Made by a program: the position numbers and the translations under genes. From assembly GCF_032854445.1 (NCBI RefSeq), contig NC_088304.1, positions 33,474,810 through 33,538,809 on the forward strand: DNA of 64,000 nucleotides, given 5' to 3'. The stretch is from Liolophura sinensis (taxonomy: Eukaryota; Mollusca; Polyplacophora; Chitonida; Chitonidae). The notes under the pieces were generated by a model. That model had not been told where the DNA came from. It did not search any database and saw nothing but the letters and a program-made list of their open reading frames with translations. This document shows, in pieces, positions 25,001-33,569 of the stretch (positions within the stretch are counted from its first letter, which is position 1; every line of letters starts with the position of its first letter).

Positions 25001-27446
25001 AGTAACACATTGTATAACAGCATAGTGAGTATTTTGAAACAAACATACAAATACTGTTACAAACAATACAATCCACAATATCTGAAGCATGAGACTGAAC
25101 TGATGTAACACACTACATAGCACTGTAGTGATTATTTTGCAACAATGATGCACAAAATGTTACAACAATACAGTCCACATCTGCTGAAGCATGCTGCAGA
25201 ACTGTTGTAACACATTGTTTGAGAGGGTGGTGAACATTTTGCAACAAAACCACTCAAAATGTTACAAATAAGGTTTCTTTGTAGCAAAGCACAGAGAAGT
25301 GAAAAGTTAGAGAGACAATATAATATCATCACAATGTTGCAATATTTTTGAAAGCCAGAGAGATTACAAAACAGAGGGTGGGATGCAGGTCCTGTTCTTC
25401 TGCAACCTTTGTGAACAATTTACACAGCATATTCCCTGGTGATTAATTTGCGCAGTTTGACAATATTACCCATATTGTGATGCCCAGAAACTTGTCTGAT
25501 CCAAATAATGTAATTTTATCCACAAAATCAAATTACAGTGTAGAAACAATTTTCCATTGAAAACATTAGGATGATTTTTCTCATACATAATAATGGTTGA
25601 AGAAACACCAGGATGGCTTAGGTGTCAGTACAGTGACATACTAGTCTAGGGGTGGGGGGTAGGGGAAGGGGTCATCACATAGGTATGAAAAGGCCTACCG
25701 TTTTTGTGTCTAGTTGGTGGGGTCCGTTAGCTAACACCTTGTCTACACTAGACGGATCTCGGAAGGTAATGAACCCGAAGCCTCTGAAATAGCAAACACC
25801 ATGTTACCAATCAATACAAATAACACGGGGAGAGAAAACAAAATAACATCAGCAATATACAGCGAGTGCTCTACTTCAGTCACACATGTACAGTCACAAA
25901 GTGACAGCCACGGACAACTCAAAATGCATGGAGTGAAAGACAGAGAAAGAGATAGACTTTGGCTGTACATATACAAACAAGCCTTTATCTATTACTACAG
26001 AAAGACAAGGAATTCTATATGGCTACAAGTCTATGTTGCTATATAAACTAAGGCCAGGCAGCTGAAGTCCAAATGGACTATGGGAAGTAAGACTGGGACA
26101 GGGAGGGTGGGGTAGAGGGGGTAGGTGTCAGTAGATAACAGTCATGTGAGTAGAGGTGGCCAGAATTTAAATGTAAACAAGTGGGAGTCATGGTGGGACA
26201 AGGGTAGTGGTGTTGACCCTTCAGTGCCCAGTTTAGTCACACACCAGACAGCTAGTGGTCAGATTTACCTACAGCCTCATACACACACTGGCATCACATC
26301 TATATTCACTCCTCGTAGCTTGCCCCAGGGACTGCTCGATAGTTTGAGCCTCACCATTAATTATCTCAGCCAATCTTTTATACAACAGATCCAATCGCCT
26401 CCACAATGTAGGAGAGGGCATCGCGGCACACAAGGCAGGGCCAGCAGCCTTAGGAATCCTTACTCTGGTCCTGGGAAGGCACTCGCCCTTGGCGTCGTAT
26501 TAAGCCTAGTAGTATCCGGATAGCACCCTATACAGACCATACACAAAACCCTCAATGTCAAAGAAAACAAAATGACTTACCTTGAACGTTTTGATGTCGG
26601 ATCTTTCATCACCATTGCCTCTTTAACCTCACCATACTTGCCAAAATACTCCCTAAGACTATCTGAAAACGGAAGCAACGGTAATACTTATGAACGATGA
26701 AAACAGATGTTGACAACGATGAAAAAAGATGAGCAGCTTGAGCGTATCTACATATAAATATATATATATATAAATATATCGTAATACTTCTTGAAGGAGG
26801 ATATCGCCAATGGTTGGCGTTTCTGACATTGCACATACCGTGTGTCAAGTGTGTAATATTGAAAAACGACATGACTATAGAATTAGGCGGGATTCAGTCG
26901 AGGGTAAAGCAGTCAGATGGTTTTCCCCCCACAGCCTGGCTTCCCTCTACGCGTCAGTAGGTCCACGCGGCGCACTCCCTGACACCCTCACAAACAAGCC
27001 GTTTATTCATACAGAGAATTCCCACGACAAATCCCAGCCATTACCGGTAATGAATGCGAACAACACAAACGTACCTGCAGAGGTTTGATAATGCAGGCCT
27101 CCTACGAACATCTTTCTGCAAAAATAAAACGGAAGGGCTGGGTGAGTAGGGGCAGTTTTCGTACGGTAGGGCCTTTTTTTCCGCCCTGACCCAGTTGGGG
27201 GACAGCTGAGTTAACGCACAGCAAAGACAGAGGGAGAGAGACATAGGGACTATCTGCGTATTAAGGGACGTGGAACAGACAACTTATGCCGGCGATCTGC
27301 GGTGCTGTCAAACAAAGCCATAGTAGAGAACGGATCAAAATCGACAAGGAGAGGGAGAATCCGAACGTATATACGTACCCTGGGTCATTAGAGACATCTT
27401 CCACGCTATTAGGGGAAGATTCCTGTCCCGGAGCCTCCATCTTCAT
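5655..27446 (-). CDS. msi: Musashi-family RNA-binding protein gene, 5' part (six coding exons)
   Basis: The joined exons 27379-27446, 27075-27115, 26581-26662, 25699-25783, 23729-23770 and 5655-5747 give 411 nt, exactly 137 codons with no stop, and every junction has consensus GT/AG ends and matching phase. RRM1 spans about residues 24-105: RNP2 is MFVGGL at 25-30 and RNP1 is RGFGFITF at 64-71. RRM2 begins about residue 113 with RNP2 IFVGGL at 114-119 and is cut off after Tyr-Gly-Lys at 135-137. The linker motif [14 protein letters not shown] followed by [13 protein letters not shown] is characteristic of Musashi/Rbp6 rather than DAZAP1 or Hrb27C. Family members bind UAG-containing sites in mRNA 3' UTRs and control translation, notably in neural and germline stem cells; that role is family knowledge, not visible here. 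The remaining RRM2 and the C-terminal tail must lie left of base 1. Start codon: ATG at 27444-27446 or, two codons on, ATG at 27438-27440, which has the stronger context (A at -3, G at +4). Confidence 0.9.
6290..6330. promoter_or_regulatory. Cluster of TAATCC-type homeodomain motifs
   Basis: TAATCC at 6297-6302 and 6318-6323 and TAATCT at 6307-6312, within 30 bases; TAATCC is the Otx/bicoid-class (K50) homeodomain core. Intronic position in a neural-type gene makes an enhancer possible, but motifs this short arise by chance. Confidence 0.25.
12440..12625. promoter_or_regulatory. Candidate intronic enhancer (homeodomain, POU octamer, E-box)
   Basis: Contains TGATTAAT at 12450-12457 and 12610-12617 and its reverse complement at 12530-12537, a perfect octamer ATTTGCAT at 12486-12493, and the E-box CAGCTG at 12520-12525 right beside TAATTAAT (12528-12535). 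The motifs are seen directly; enhancer activity is inferred from their density and the intronic setting. Confidence 0.35.
12969..13016. repeat. (TA)n(CA)n microsatellite
   Basis: A compound dinucleotide tract, TA repeats then about 13 CA repeats, then TA again. Confidence 0.95.
13999..14130. mobile_element. Small palindromic element (MITE-like) with GGGCCC ends
   Basis: The left end CCAGGGCCCAGCTTCAC is mirrored on the right by GGGCCCTGG at 14121-14129. Inside are repeated, partly palindromic GTACGATA/TCGTAC blocks. There is no coding capacity. The CAGGG ends recall hAT-type non-autonomous elements. A perfect 8-bp GAATAAAC occurs at 13992-13999 and 14143-14150, but the right copy sits 13 bases beyond the apparent end, so it is only a tentative target-site duplication. 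Confidence 0.45.
16429..16620. repeat. 36-bp minisatellite, about five copies
   Basis: Unit AGTTTTAAGGATAACAAC plus AGCTGTAATGATAATGAT. Because 36 is a multiple of three, the array is open in one plus and two minus frames and makes apparent 12-residue repeat proteins; there is no sign that these are real. Flanking bases from about 16140 hold looser GATAAT/ATAGT-rich copies. Confidence 0.9.
20941..21035 (-). mobile_element. SINE fragment (3' half) in Musashi intron 5
   Basis: Matches the common SINE of this window from the tail (ATTGGCGATTCAAGAATATT) through CCAGCATTATGGTGGGAAG to GGGGAAACT, with many changes. It is the only member of this family I recognise in the first 28 kb. Confidence 0.7.
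21361..21560. other. Assembly gap (200 N)
   Basis: Exactly 200 undetermined bases; the round length suggests a scaffold gap of unknown true size. Any apparent reading frame across it is meaningless. Confidence 0.99.
22115..22490. repeat. 38-bp tandem repeat, about ten copies
   Basis: Unit GTCCATATAGGCATCACAAG followed by TTTGAGTTTATTTGTCAT, nearly perfect; variation is mostly TTTGT against TCTGT, with one base missing near 22440. Followed by a poly(G) tract at 22532-22547. Confidence 0.95.
23729..23770 (-). CDS. msi: Musashi exon 5 (inter-RRM linker)
   Basis: A 42-bp exon of 14 codons, [14 protein letters not shown], which completes RRM1 and forms the short basic linker to RRM2. Vertebrate Musashi has IDPKVAFPRRAQPK at this point. 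The acceptor is TTGGTTACAG, the donor GTAAGT; both ends are phase 0, so the exon could be skipped without a frameshift. Confidence 0.9.
23771..25698 (-). other. Musashi intron 4
   Basis: About 1.9 kb. Holds a purine-rich A-tract near 23899-23920, a stretch of higher GC with little simple repeat at about 23.94-24.75 kb, and a degenerate three-copy repeat at 24.95-25.28 kb. No alternative exon can be supported. Confidence 0.7.
24950..25275. repeat. Degenerate repeat of about 105 bp, three copies
   Basis: ACAATCCACA or its variant ACAGTCCACA recurs at 24961, 25068 and 25170, each followed by a GTAACACA-type block and then TTTTG(C/A)AACA and TGTTACAA. Copies have diverged strongly, so the array is old. 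Confidence 0.65.
25699..25783 (-). CDS. msi: Musashi exon 4 (RNP1 of RRM1)
   Basis: 85 bases complete Arg64 and encode residues 65-92: RNP1 (RGFGFITF), then [20 protein letters not shown] and Thr92. The Musashi core V-D-K-V-L, followed by H-x-L-D-x-K-T, is present. The acceptor is GCTATTTCAG, the donor GTAGGC; the exon ends in phase 0. Confidence 0.9.
25784..26580 (-). other. Musashi intron 3
   Basis: About 0.8 kb with consensus ends. It contains a plus-strand open frame of 132 codons (26125-26523) with no recognisable domain or codon structure; I treat it as chance. Confidence 0.75.
26581..26662 (-). CDS. msi: Musashi exon 3 (RRM1 helix 1 and beta 2)
   Basis: 82 bases encode residues 37-63, containing [20 protein letters not shown] and ending at KRS. 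This is the usual helix-1 to beta-2 segment of a Musashi RRM1. The acceptor is CCGTTTTCAG, the donor GTAAGT directly left of 26581. The exon begins and ends in split codons (Asp37 and Arg64) that agree with both neighbours. Confidence 0.9.
26663..27378 (-). other. Musashi introns 1 and 2 (27116-27378 and 26663-27074)
   Basis: Two short introns of 263 and 412 bases flank the 41-bp exon 2. Intron 2 carries a TA-rich tract near 26756-26780. No other feature seen. Confidence 0.75.
27075..27115 (-). CDS. msi: Musashi exon 2 (41-bp microexon carrying RNP2 of RRM1)
   Basis: The acceptor reads TTTTTGCAG and the donor GTACGT. The 41 bases complete Gly23, give [13 protein letters not shown], and leave one base for Asp37. 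The length is not a multiple of three, so skipping it would shift the frame and delete the beta-1 strand of RRM1. It is too short to show as an open frame of its own and is placed by splice sites, phase and match to the family. Confidence 0.88.
27379..27446 (-). CDS. msi: Musashi exon 1 (start codon and N-terminus)
   Basis: Encodes residues 1-22 plus two bases of codon 23, an acidic, Ser/Pro/Asn-rich lead that starts MKMEAPGQ and ends SNDP. Musashi proteins typically have a short low-complexity lead of this size ending in DPC or DPG-K just before RNP2, which fits. The donor is GTACGT immediately left of 27379. The frame stays open upstream to about 27605, but the residues there are basic and unlike the family, so that stretch is read as 5' UTR and promoter. 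Confidence 0.85.
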
Positions 27447-27700
27447 ATTTCTATCCAGCCTACTTCTACTAAAATCTACACCGCAATCCGCGAGCTTGCA
27501 CGTGGTTAACTGACGAGCGCTCCTTCTACTATTGGCTCGTCGTGGGTGGGCAATTCGCGCGTCTCTCAAAGGCGCGAAGGACTCGTGATTGACACCGCGT
27601 TTCAAGGAGACGATTGGCTGAGATTACGTTGCCCGGCAACTTTCCTCAGTTTACGTTGACGTCAGACTATGCCAGTGAATAAAGAGCCCCGCCCTTCAGT
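27447..27700 (-). promoter_or_regulatory. Candidate Musashi promoter (GC box, CRE, X-box, CCAAT; no TATA)
   Basis: Reading toward the gene there are: a GC box GGGCGGGGC (27686-27694), a full palindromic CRE TGACGTCA (27657-27664), an RFX X-box GTTGCCCGGCAAC (27628-27640), CCAAT (27613-27617), an E2F-like TTCGCGCC (27571-27578) and a second CCAAT (27531-27535). CpG dinucleotides are denser than in the introns and no TATA box is evident. The start site cannot be fixed from sequence; it should lie between about 27450 and 27610. Motif matches are direct; function is inferred. Confidence 0.6.
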
Positions 27701-28633
27701 CAGAGAAGCACAATGAAAACAAACCCGCCCAAAATTGCAGCGAGTAAAAATAGCGACCAATGGACGGTGGTTAGAAGTGATGCATAGCGGATTTTATCGA
27801 GCCGTTTGTGCCGCATCTCTCGGTATTTCGCACGGCATTTTATTATCGGCATCAGCAGGCCATTGCTGTTACTATACCGAGCTGACAGATTATGACGCTC
27901 CGTCATTAACTCGAAGTGTTCGGGAGAGCGTTTTCCCGGCCTTCCTCCACTGCCGGTCTGCCCTTGCTGCCGGCTCCAGTCAAGCAGTGAGCGTTGTACA
28001 CGAGAGCCCCGCTGGTTAACTTGTCACTTGCGATGTGGCCAAACTCTTCTTCATAGAATTGACGCTTCTCTCTCCACATGCTCATTTGCTAGCTACTACT
28101 GCTTGTAGAGACAACAACACTGGAGTGGAAGCGGAAGCAATGAGATTGTCACTGACGGCCGTCATAATTAACTCAAAGACTTAATGTGGTTTTATTTCGC
28201 ATCGAAATATAAGCTGTTCCGTCCAGAAATGTACGGAGGCCCGTTTTGACCATCACAATTTCTTTTGGGCGACATTCGTTTTGTGTAGAGAAGATACGAG
28301 GAGGATTAAATTATTAGCTGATTAAATTGCGTGGTAATCTCCATCGACATGCATCACGATGGAGATGGGCTTTTGACAGTAATTACAGGCCAGCCTATGC
28401 AGCCAATGTAGCCAATACACCGAGCACACGGTCCACACAATTAACTGTATTGATCTATTAACGCCGTATTGAATTACGTAACTGTGGAAGAAATTGTTGA
28501 GGAAAACAAAAATGAAGCCGAAAAAAAATTAAAAGCACCCAAAAAAACAACAGCAGAAAACAGAAGGCATACTGTAATTAGTAAATACTATATATGTAGT
28601 GCCTATGTCCAAAAGCGCACACAAGCCTTTTTG
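27701..28633. other. Upstream flank of Musashi, no gene seen
   Basis: CpG-containing up to about 28.15 kb, then AT-rich. A plus-strand CCAAT lies at 27756-27760 and a plus open frame of 94 codons starts at 27735, but there is no domain or splice support for a divergent gene. No repeat found until the SINE at 28634. Confidence 0.5.
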
Positions 28634-28871
28634 ATTTATTTATTTATTTGATTGGTGTTTTACGCCGTACTCAAGTATATTTCACTTATACGACGGCGGC
28701 CAGCATTATGGTGGGTGGAAACCGGGCAGAGCCCGGGGGAAATCCCCGACCATCCGCAGGTTGCTGGCAGACCCTCCCACGTACGGCCGGAGAGGAAACC
28801 AGCATGAGCTGGACTTCAACTCACAGCGACCGCGCTAACCAACTGAGCCACGGAGGCCCCCCCCCCCCCCC
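28634..28871 (-). mobile_element. tRNA-derived SINE, near full length, with target-site duplication
   Basis: In SINE sense (minus) it opens with a C-strand-rich GGGGGCCTCCGTGGCTCAGT head containing a box A (TGGCTCAGTTGG), continues through AACCTGCGGATGG and GGGCTCTGCCCGG, and ends GAGTACGGCGTAAAACACC and an AATAAATAAA tail. The box B region is shortened against other copies. Flanked by a perfect 12-bp duplication CAAGCCTTTTTG (28622-28633 and 28872-28883). Confidence 0.92.
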
Positions 28872-28899
28872 CAAGCCTTTTTGTGTATACATGTAAAAT

Positions 28900-29520
28900 A
28901 TATGTTTTTGTATTTGTCGATTCTCAAGTGTGTGCACACCAAAACTGTGTATTACTCACACATCAGATTTTATAGTGAGTGCTCAGTATTATGTGTCTTC
29001 CCTAGCGAAACCACTTATATTGTATACAAACTGTATACCCGTCATCGGCTAGCGGAGACATTATTATCGCCGTCACGATTTCAGCAACTGCAATTTTCTT
29101 CCACATTTTCATACTTCTCACAACAGAGCAAGTTTCAACAACACCAGTGTGGACGCACACAGTGGGGACAAGAATGAGGGTGTTTTATTTTATTTTATTA
29201 ATTTATTTTATTTTTTCATTTTTTTTGGGGGCTCTCAGTGTGTACAGCTAAAAGTGCACGTGATGCAGTCAATTATTTGACGATGACCCCAGCTGCCGAG
29301 CATGTATAGCGTCTCATTTTCTCTTGGTTTAGAAAGCCATCAGAGCTATCTCATCCGTAGCTGTAAGTCAGAGAGAACAGGTTGTATATCTGCCGTAAGC
29401 TGTAAGAAAACACGGCTCCCAGCTGTAGCTGTCAATTTGACCACTCTATGTGTATGTACGCACACACTAAGGGCACGCATTGCACTATATGCATGTATCA
29501 CAACATGTCGGTGTTCGTAA
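28900..29520. other. Intergenic, no gene seen
   Basis: AT-rich sequence with a T-rich stretch at 29175-29228. Open frames are short and without domains. Confidence 0.5.
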
Positions 29521-29524
29521 AACT

Positions 29525-29710
29525 GGAAACGTACTGTGTCGTTATAGTTCAAGGCTAAAAATCCACAGAGTTGTTATAGTTCAAGGATGGAAAGGAACTC
29601 AATGTGTTGTTTTGACTTAAGGCTGGAACCGCAGCCTTTCGTTAAAGTTTAATGCTGGAAACGCGCGCGGGGTTGTTGTAGTTTAAGGATACACTCTGAG
29701 CTGCTATTGT
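29525..29710. repeat. Diverged outlying copies of the 32-bp repeat
   Basis: Successive GTTATAGTTCAAGG(C/A)T and GGAAAC(G) blocks with insertions mark degenerate units of the satellite that begins in earnest at 30.3 kb. Confidence 0.7.
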
Positions 29711-30200
29711 TCCTTTCATTTCATGTCATTTTCATTTTATTCACCATACATATATGGTAGCTTATGACGGGAATAAAGTTCCGAAGAACTTGGTCGGTGC
29801 TAAAATCAGAAAACACTGATAGTGACCTGCAATTGTGCAAGGTGAATAATTCTTATATGCAACTACACGGTAGGATAGAAAAGAGGAATTTAACAGTTAG
29901 TTAACAAGTAAATGTTCACTCGGTTTAAAGATTGATGTAGAATTGATTTTTGATGTGAGAAGTGTAGGTGTGGATTGATTTGTGAAGACAGAAGTTCAGG
30001 GTTCTAGTTGGGTAACTGTGTACAGATTGTCGTGCACAAATCCTTCTGAAATTGGCAGGCAGTTTATCTGGGGGATGAATAAATTTATGGGCATTGACGA
30101 TACAAACAAACTGACTTAACATGAAAATATTCAAAATGTTCTGACTCTTGAATAACGGATCGGTGTGCTCTAATCCGCCGGATGAATAACTTTCACAGCC

Positions 30201-30262
30201 CGTTGTTTGTTGTTTTGTTGTTGTTGTTTTGTTGTTGTTGTTTTTGTTTTTATTTTTTGAGA
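30201..30262. repeat. TTG-rich simple repeat
   Basis: TTGTTGTTG blocks with T-runs, directly preceding the 32-bp satellite. Confidence 0.85.
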
Positions 30263-31242
30263 AGGAAAAGCGGTTGTAGGTGTGATGAAAACGTGTTTCA
30301 GTTCAAAGCTGGAAACGCACTGTATCGTTATAGCTCAAGGGTGGAAACACACTGTGTCGTTATAGCTCAAGGGTGAAAACACACTGTATCGTTATAGCTC
30401 AAGGGTGAAAACACACTGTATGGTGTTAGCTCAAGGGTGGAAACACACTGTATCGTTAAAGCTCAAGGGTGGAAACACACTGTATCGTGTTAGCTCAAGG
30501 GTGGAAACACACTGTGTCGTTATAGCTCAAGGGTGGAAACACACTGTGTCGTAATAGCTCAAGGGTGGAAACACACTGTATCGTTATAGCTCAAGGGTGG
30601 AAACACACTGTGTCGTTATAGCTCAAGGGTGGAAACACACTGTAGCGTTATAGCTCAAGGGTGGAAACACACTGTATCATTATAGCTCAAGGTGGAAACA
30701 CACTGTATCGTTATAGCTCAAGGGTGAAAACACACTATCGTTATAGCTCAAGGGTGGAAACACACTGTATCGTTATAGCTCAAGGGTGAAAACACACTGT
30801 ATCATTATAGCTCAAGGGTAGAAACACACTTTATCGTTATAGCTCAAGGGTGGAAACACACTGTATCGTTATAGCTCAAGGGTGGAAACACACTGTATCG
30901 TTATAGCTCAAGGGTGAAAACACACTGTATCGTTATAGCTCAAGGGTGGAAACACACTGTATCATTATAGCTCAAGGGTGGAAACACACTGTATCGTTAT
31001 AGCTCAAGGGTGGAAACACACTGTGTCGTTATAGCTCAAGGGTGGAAACACACTGTATCGTTATAGTTCAAGGGTGGAAACACACTGTATCATTATAGCT
31101 CAAGGGTGAAAACACACTGTATCATTATAGCTCAAGGGTGGAAACACACTGTATCATTATAGCTCAAGGGTGGAAACACACTGTATCGTTATAGCCCAAG
31201 GGTGGAAACACACTGTATCGTTATAGCTCAAGGGTGAAAACA

Positions 31243-31300
31243 CCAAAAAAAAAATGGGAACGACGGCATGCAGGATGTGGGTGTGTGTGTGTGAGTTATA
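31243..31300. repeat. Foreign block 1 within the 32-bp satellite
   Basis: Bases 31251-31296 match the reverse complement of 34709-34754 at 45 of 46 positions (core GAACGACGGCATGCAGGATG). They are preceded by an A-run and followed by GAGTTATAACTCAAGGG, where repeat units resume. Confidence 0.92.
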
Positions 31301-31795
31301 ACTCAAGGGTGAAAACACACTGTATCGTTACAGCTCAAGGGTGAAAACACACTGTGTTGTTATAGCTCAAGGGTGGAAACACACTGTATCGTTATAGCTC
31401 AAGGGTAGAAACACACTGTATCGTTACAGCTCAAGGGTGGAAACACACTGTGTCGTTATAGCTCAAGGGTGAAAACACACTGTATCGTTATAGCTCAAGG
31501 GTGGAAACACACTGTATTGTTATAGCTCAAGGGTGAAAACACACTGTATCGTTATAGCTTAAGGGTGGAAACACACTGTGTCGTTATAGCTCAAAGGTGA
31601 AAACACACTGTATCGTTATAGCTCAAGGGTAGAAATGCACTGTATCGTTATAGCTCAAGGGTGGAAACACACTGTGTTGTTATAGCTCAAGGGTGGAAAC
31701 ACACTGTATCATTATAGCTCAAGGTGGAAACACACTGTATCATTATAGCTCAAGGGTGGAAACACACTGTATCCTTATAGCCCAAGGGTGAAAAC

Positions 31796-31855
31796 ACCAA
31801 AAAAAAAATGAGAACGATGGCATGCAGGATGTGGGTGTGTGTGTGGGAGTTATAA
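31796..31855. repeat. Foreign block 2 within the 32-bp satellite
   Basis: Bases 31805-31850 match the reverse complement of 34709-34754 at 44 of 46 positions and keep the GTGTGGGAGT end of that satellite, which blocks 1 and 3 have changed to GTGTGTGAGT. Confidence 0.92.
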
Positions 31856-32413
31856 CTCAAGGGTGAAAACACACTGTATCGTTATAGCTCAAGGCTGGAA
31901 ACGCACTTTGTCGTTATAGTTTAAGGCTGGAATCGCACTGTGTCGTTATAGTTCAAGGCTGGATACGCACTGTATCGTTATAGCTCAAGAGTGGAAACAC
32001 ACTGTGTGGTTATAGCTCAAGGGTGGAAACACACTGTGTCGTTATAGCTCAAGGGTGGAAACACACTGTATCGTTATAGCTCAAGGGTGGAAACACACTG
32101 TATCGTTATAGCTCAAGGGTGAAAACACACTGTATCGTTATAGCTCAAGGGTGAAAACACACTGTATCGTTATAGCTCAAGGGTGGAAACACACAGTATC
32201 GTTATAGCTCAAGGGTGGAAACACACTGTGTCGCTATAGCTCAAGGGTAGAAACACACTGTATCGTTATAGCTCAAGGGTGAAAACACACTGTATCGTTA
32301 TAGCCCAAGGGTGGAAACACACTGTATCATTATAGCTCAAGGTGGAAACACACTGTATCGTTATAGCTCAAGGGTGGAAACACACTGTATCGTTATAGCT
32401 CAAGGGTGAAAAC

Positions 32414-32470
32414 ACCCAAAAAAATGGGAACGACGGCATGCAGGATGTGGGTGTGTGTGTGTGAGTTATA
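32414..32470. repeat. Foreign block 3 within the 32-bp satellite
   Basis: Identical to block 1 over 46 bases (32421-32466), with a shorter A-run. Confidence 0.92.
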
Positions 32471-33009
32471 ACTCAAGGGTGAAAACACACTGTATCGTTA
32501 CAGCTCAAGGGTGAAAACACACTGTATCGTTATAGCTCAAGGCTGGAAACGCACTTTGTCGTTATAGTTTAAGGCTGGAATCGCACTGTGTCGTTATAGT
32601 TCAAGGCTGGATACGCACTGTATCGTTATAGCTCAAGAGTGGAAACACACTGTGTCGTTATAGCTCAAGGGTGGAAACACACTGTATCGTTATAGCTCAA
32701 GGGTAGAAACACACTGTATCGTTATAGTTCAAGGCTGGAAACACACTGTGTCGTTATAGTTCAAGGCTGGAAACGCACTGTATAGTTATAGTTTAAGGCT
32801 GGAATCGCACTGTGTCGTTATAGTTCAAGGCTGGAAACACACTGTATCGTTAAAGTTCAAGGCTGGAATCGCACCGTGTCGTTATAGTTTAAGGCTGGAA
32901 ACACACTGTGTCGTTATAGTTCAAAGCTGGAAACGCGTTGTGTCGTTGAAATTGAAGCCTTGGTTGGAAACGTACTGGAGCTGTTATAGTTTAGGTATGG
33001 AATCTAAAC

Positions 33010-33390
33010 GGGCAAATAACCGCCAGACCAATATCCCAAAACGACACTTAACACAAACTACCAAAGAACTAAGAAAAATATATAAAGTATAAAAATAGGA
33101 AGGAATCATGCCAGGAGAAGCAGTCTGCATTTTTCAGGGATGTTGGAAAGACGAAAGGTATGTTCCAGGCGACTGAATGAATGCAGTATTTAAACGGTGT
33201 ACCATGCTACAATACAAGTTGTCGACAATAAAACATGTATCTCAGTTGCGCTTTGATTGTAGGTGTTCATGTGTCAAATGTGGCGATCTAATTCAACACG
33301 ATGAATACACAGCCCTAGCCACTGCTTTGTTTTCGCTCAAGGTTTGAGGAGCACAGTGTCGTTATAGTTTAAGGATGGAAATGCGCTCAG
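33010..33390. other. Intergenic, ends in one diverged 32-bp unit
   Basis: Nothing recognised from 33010 to 33340; GTGTCGTTATAGTTTAAGGA at 33355 is an isolated satellite unit. Confidence 0.5.
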
Positions 33391-33394
33391 TCTA

Positions 33395-33567
33395 GAGCAC
33401 GGGGAAAACCCACGACCATCCGCAGATTGCTGGAAGACTTTCACACGTAAGACAGGAAAAGAAACCAGCATGAGTCGCATTTGAACTTGTAACGGTCGCA
33501 TTGGTGAGAGGCTCATGGGTCATTATGCTGCAATAGCGCGCTCACCACTCGACCACAGAGACCCCAC
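33395..33567 (-). mobile_element. SINE, 5' two-thirds, diverged
   Basis: Shares GACCATCCGCAG, GAAACCAGCATGAG, GCATTGGTGAGAGGCTC and GGGTCATTA with the main SINE. Its head in SINE sense reads GTGGTCGAGTGGTGAGCGCG, a box A-like string. The tail half is missing. Confidence 0.8.
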
Positions 33568-33569
33568 GG

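Larger units (their letters stand above)
30300..33005. repeat. Large 32-bp minisatellite, about 80 units
   Basis: Consensus unit GTATCGTTATAGCTCAAGGG followed by TGGAAACACACT. Variants are TGTATC/TGTGTC, GGTGGAAA/GGTGAAAA and, at the right edge, GGCTGGAAACGCACT. Both edges are more diverged than the centre, as expected of an array renewed by unequal exchange. No reading frame is open. Three non-homologous blocks interrupt it (listed separately), and a further single unit lies at 33355-33390. Confidence 0.97.

Noticed and set aside
26125-26523. Plus-strand frame of 132 codons in intron 3
   Set aside because: Antisense to the gene, no domain; treated as chance.
27735-28019. Divergent plus-strand gene starting at the Musashi promoter (94-codon frame)
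   Set aside because: No domain, no clear splice donor and ordinary chance length; the CCAAT at 27756 alone is not enough.
30300-33005. CRISPR-like array at the 32-bp repeat
   Set aside because: Units are directly adjacent with no unique spacers, and the genome is eukaryotic with introns; it is a minisatellite.
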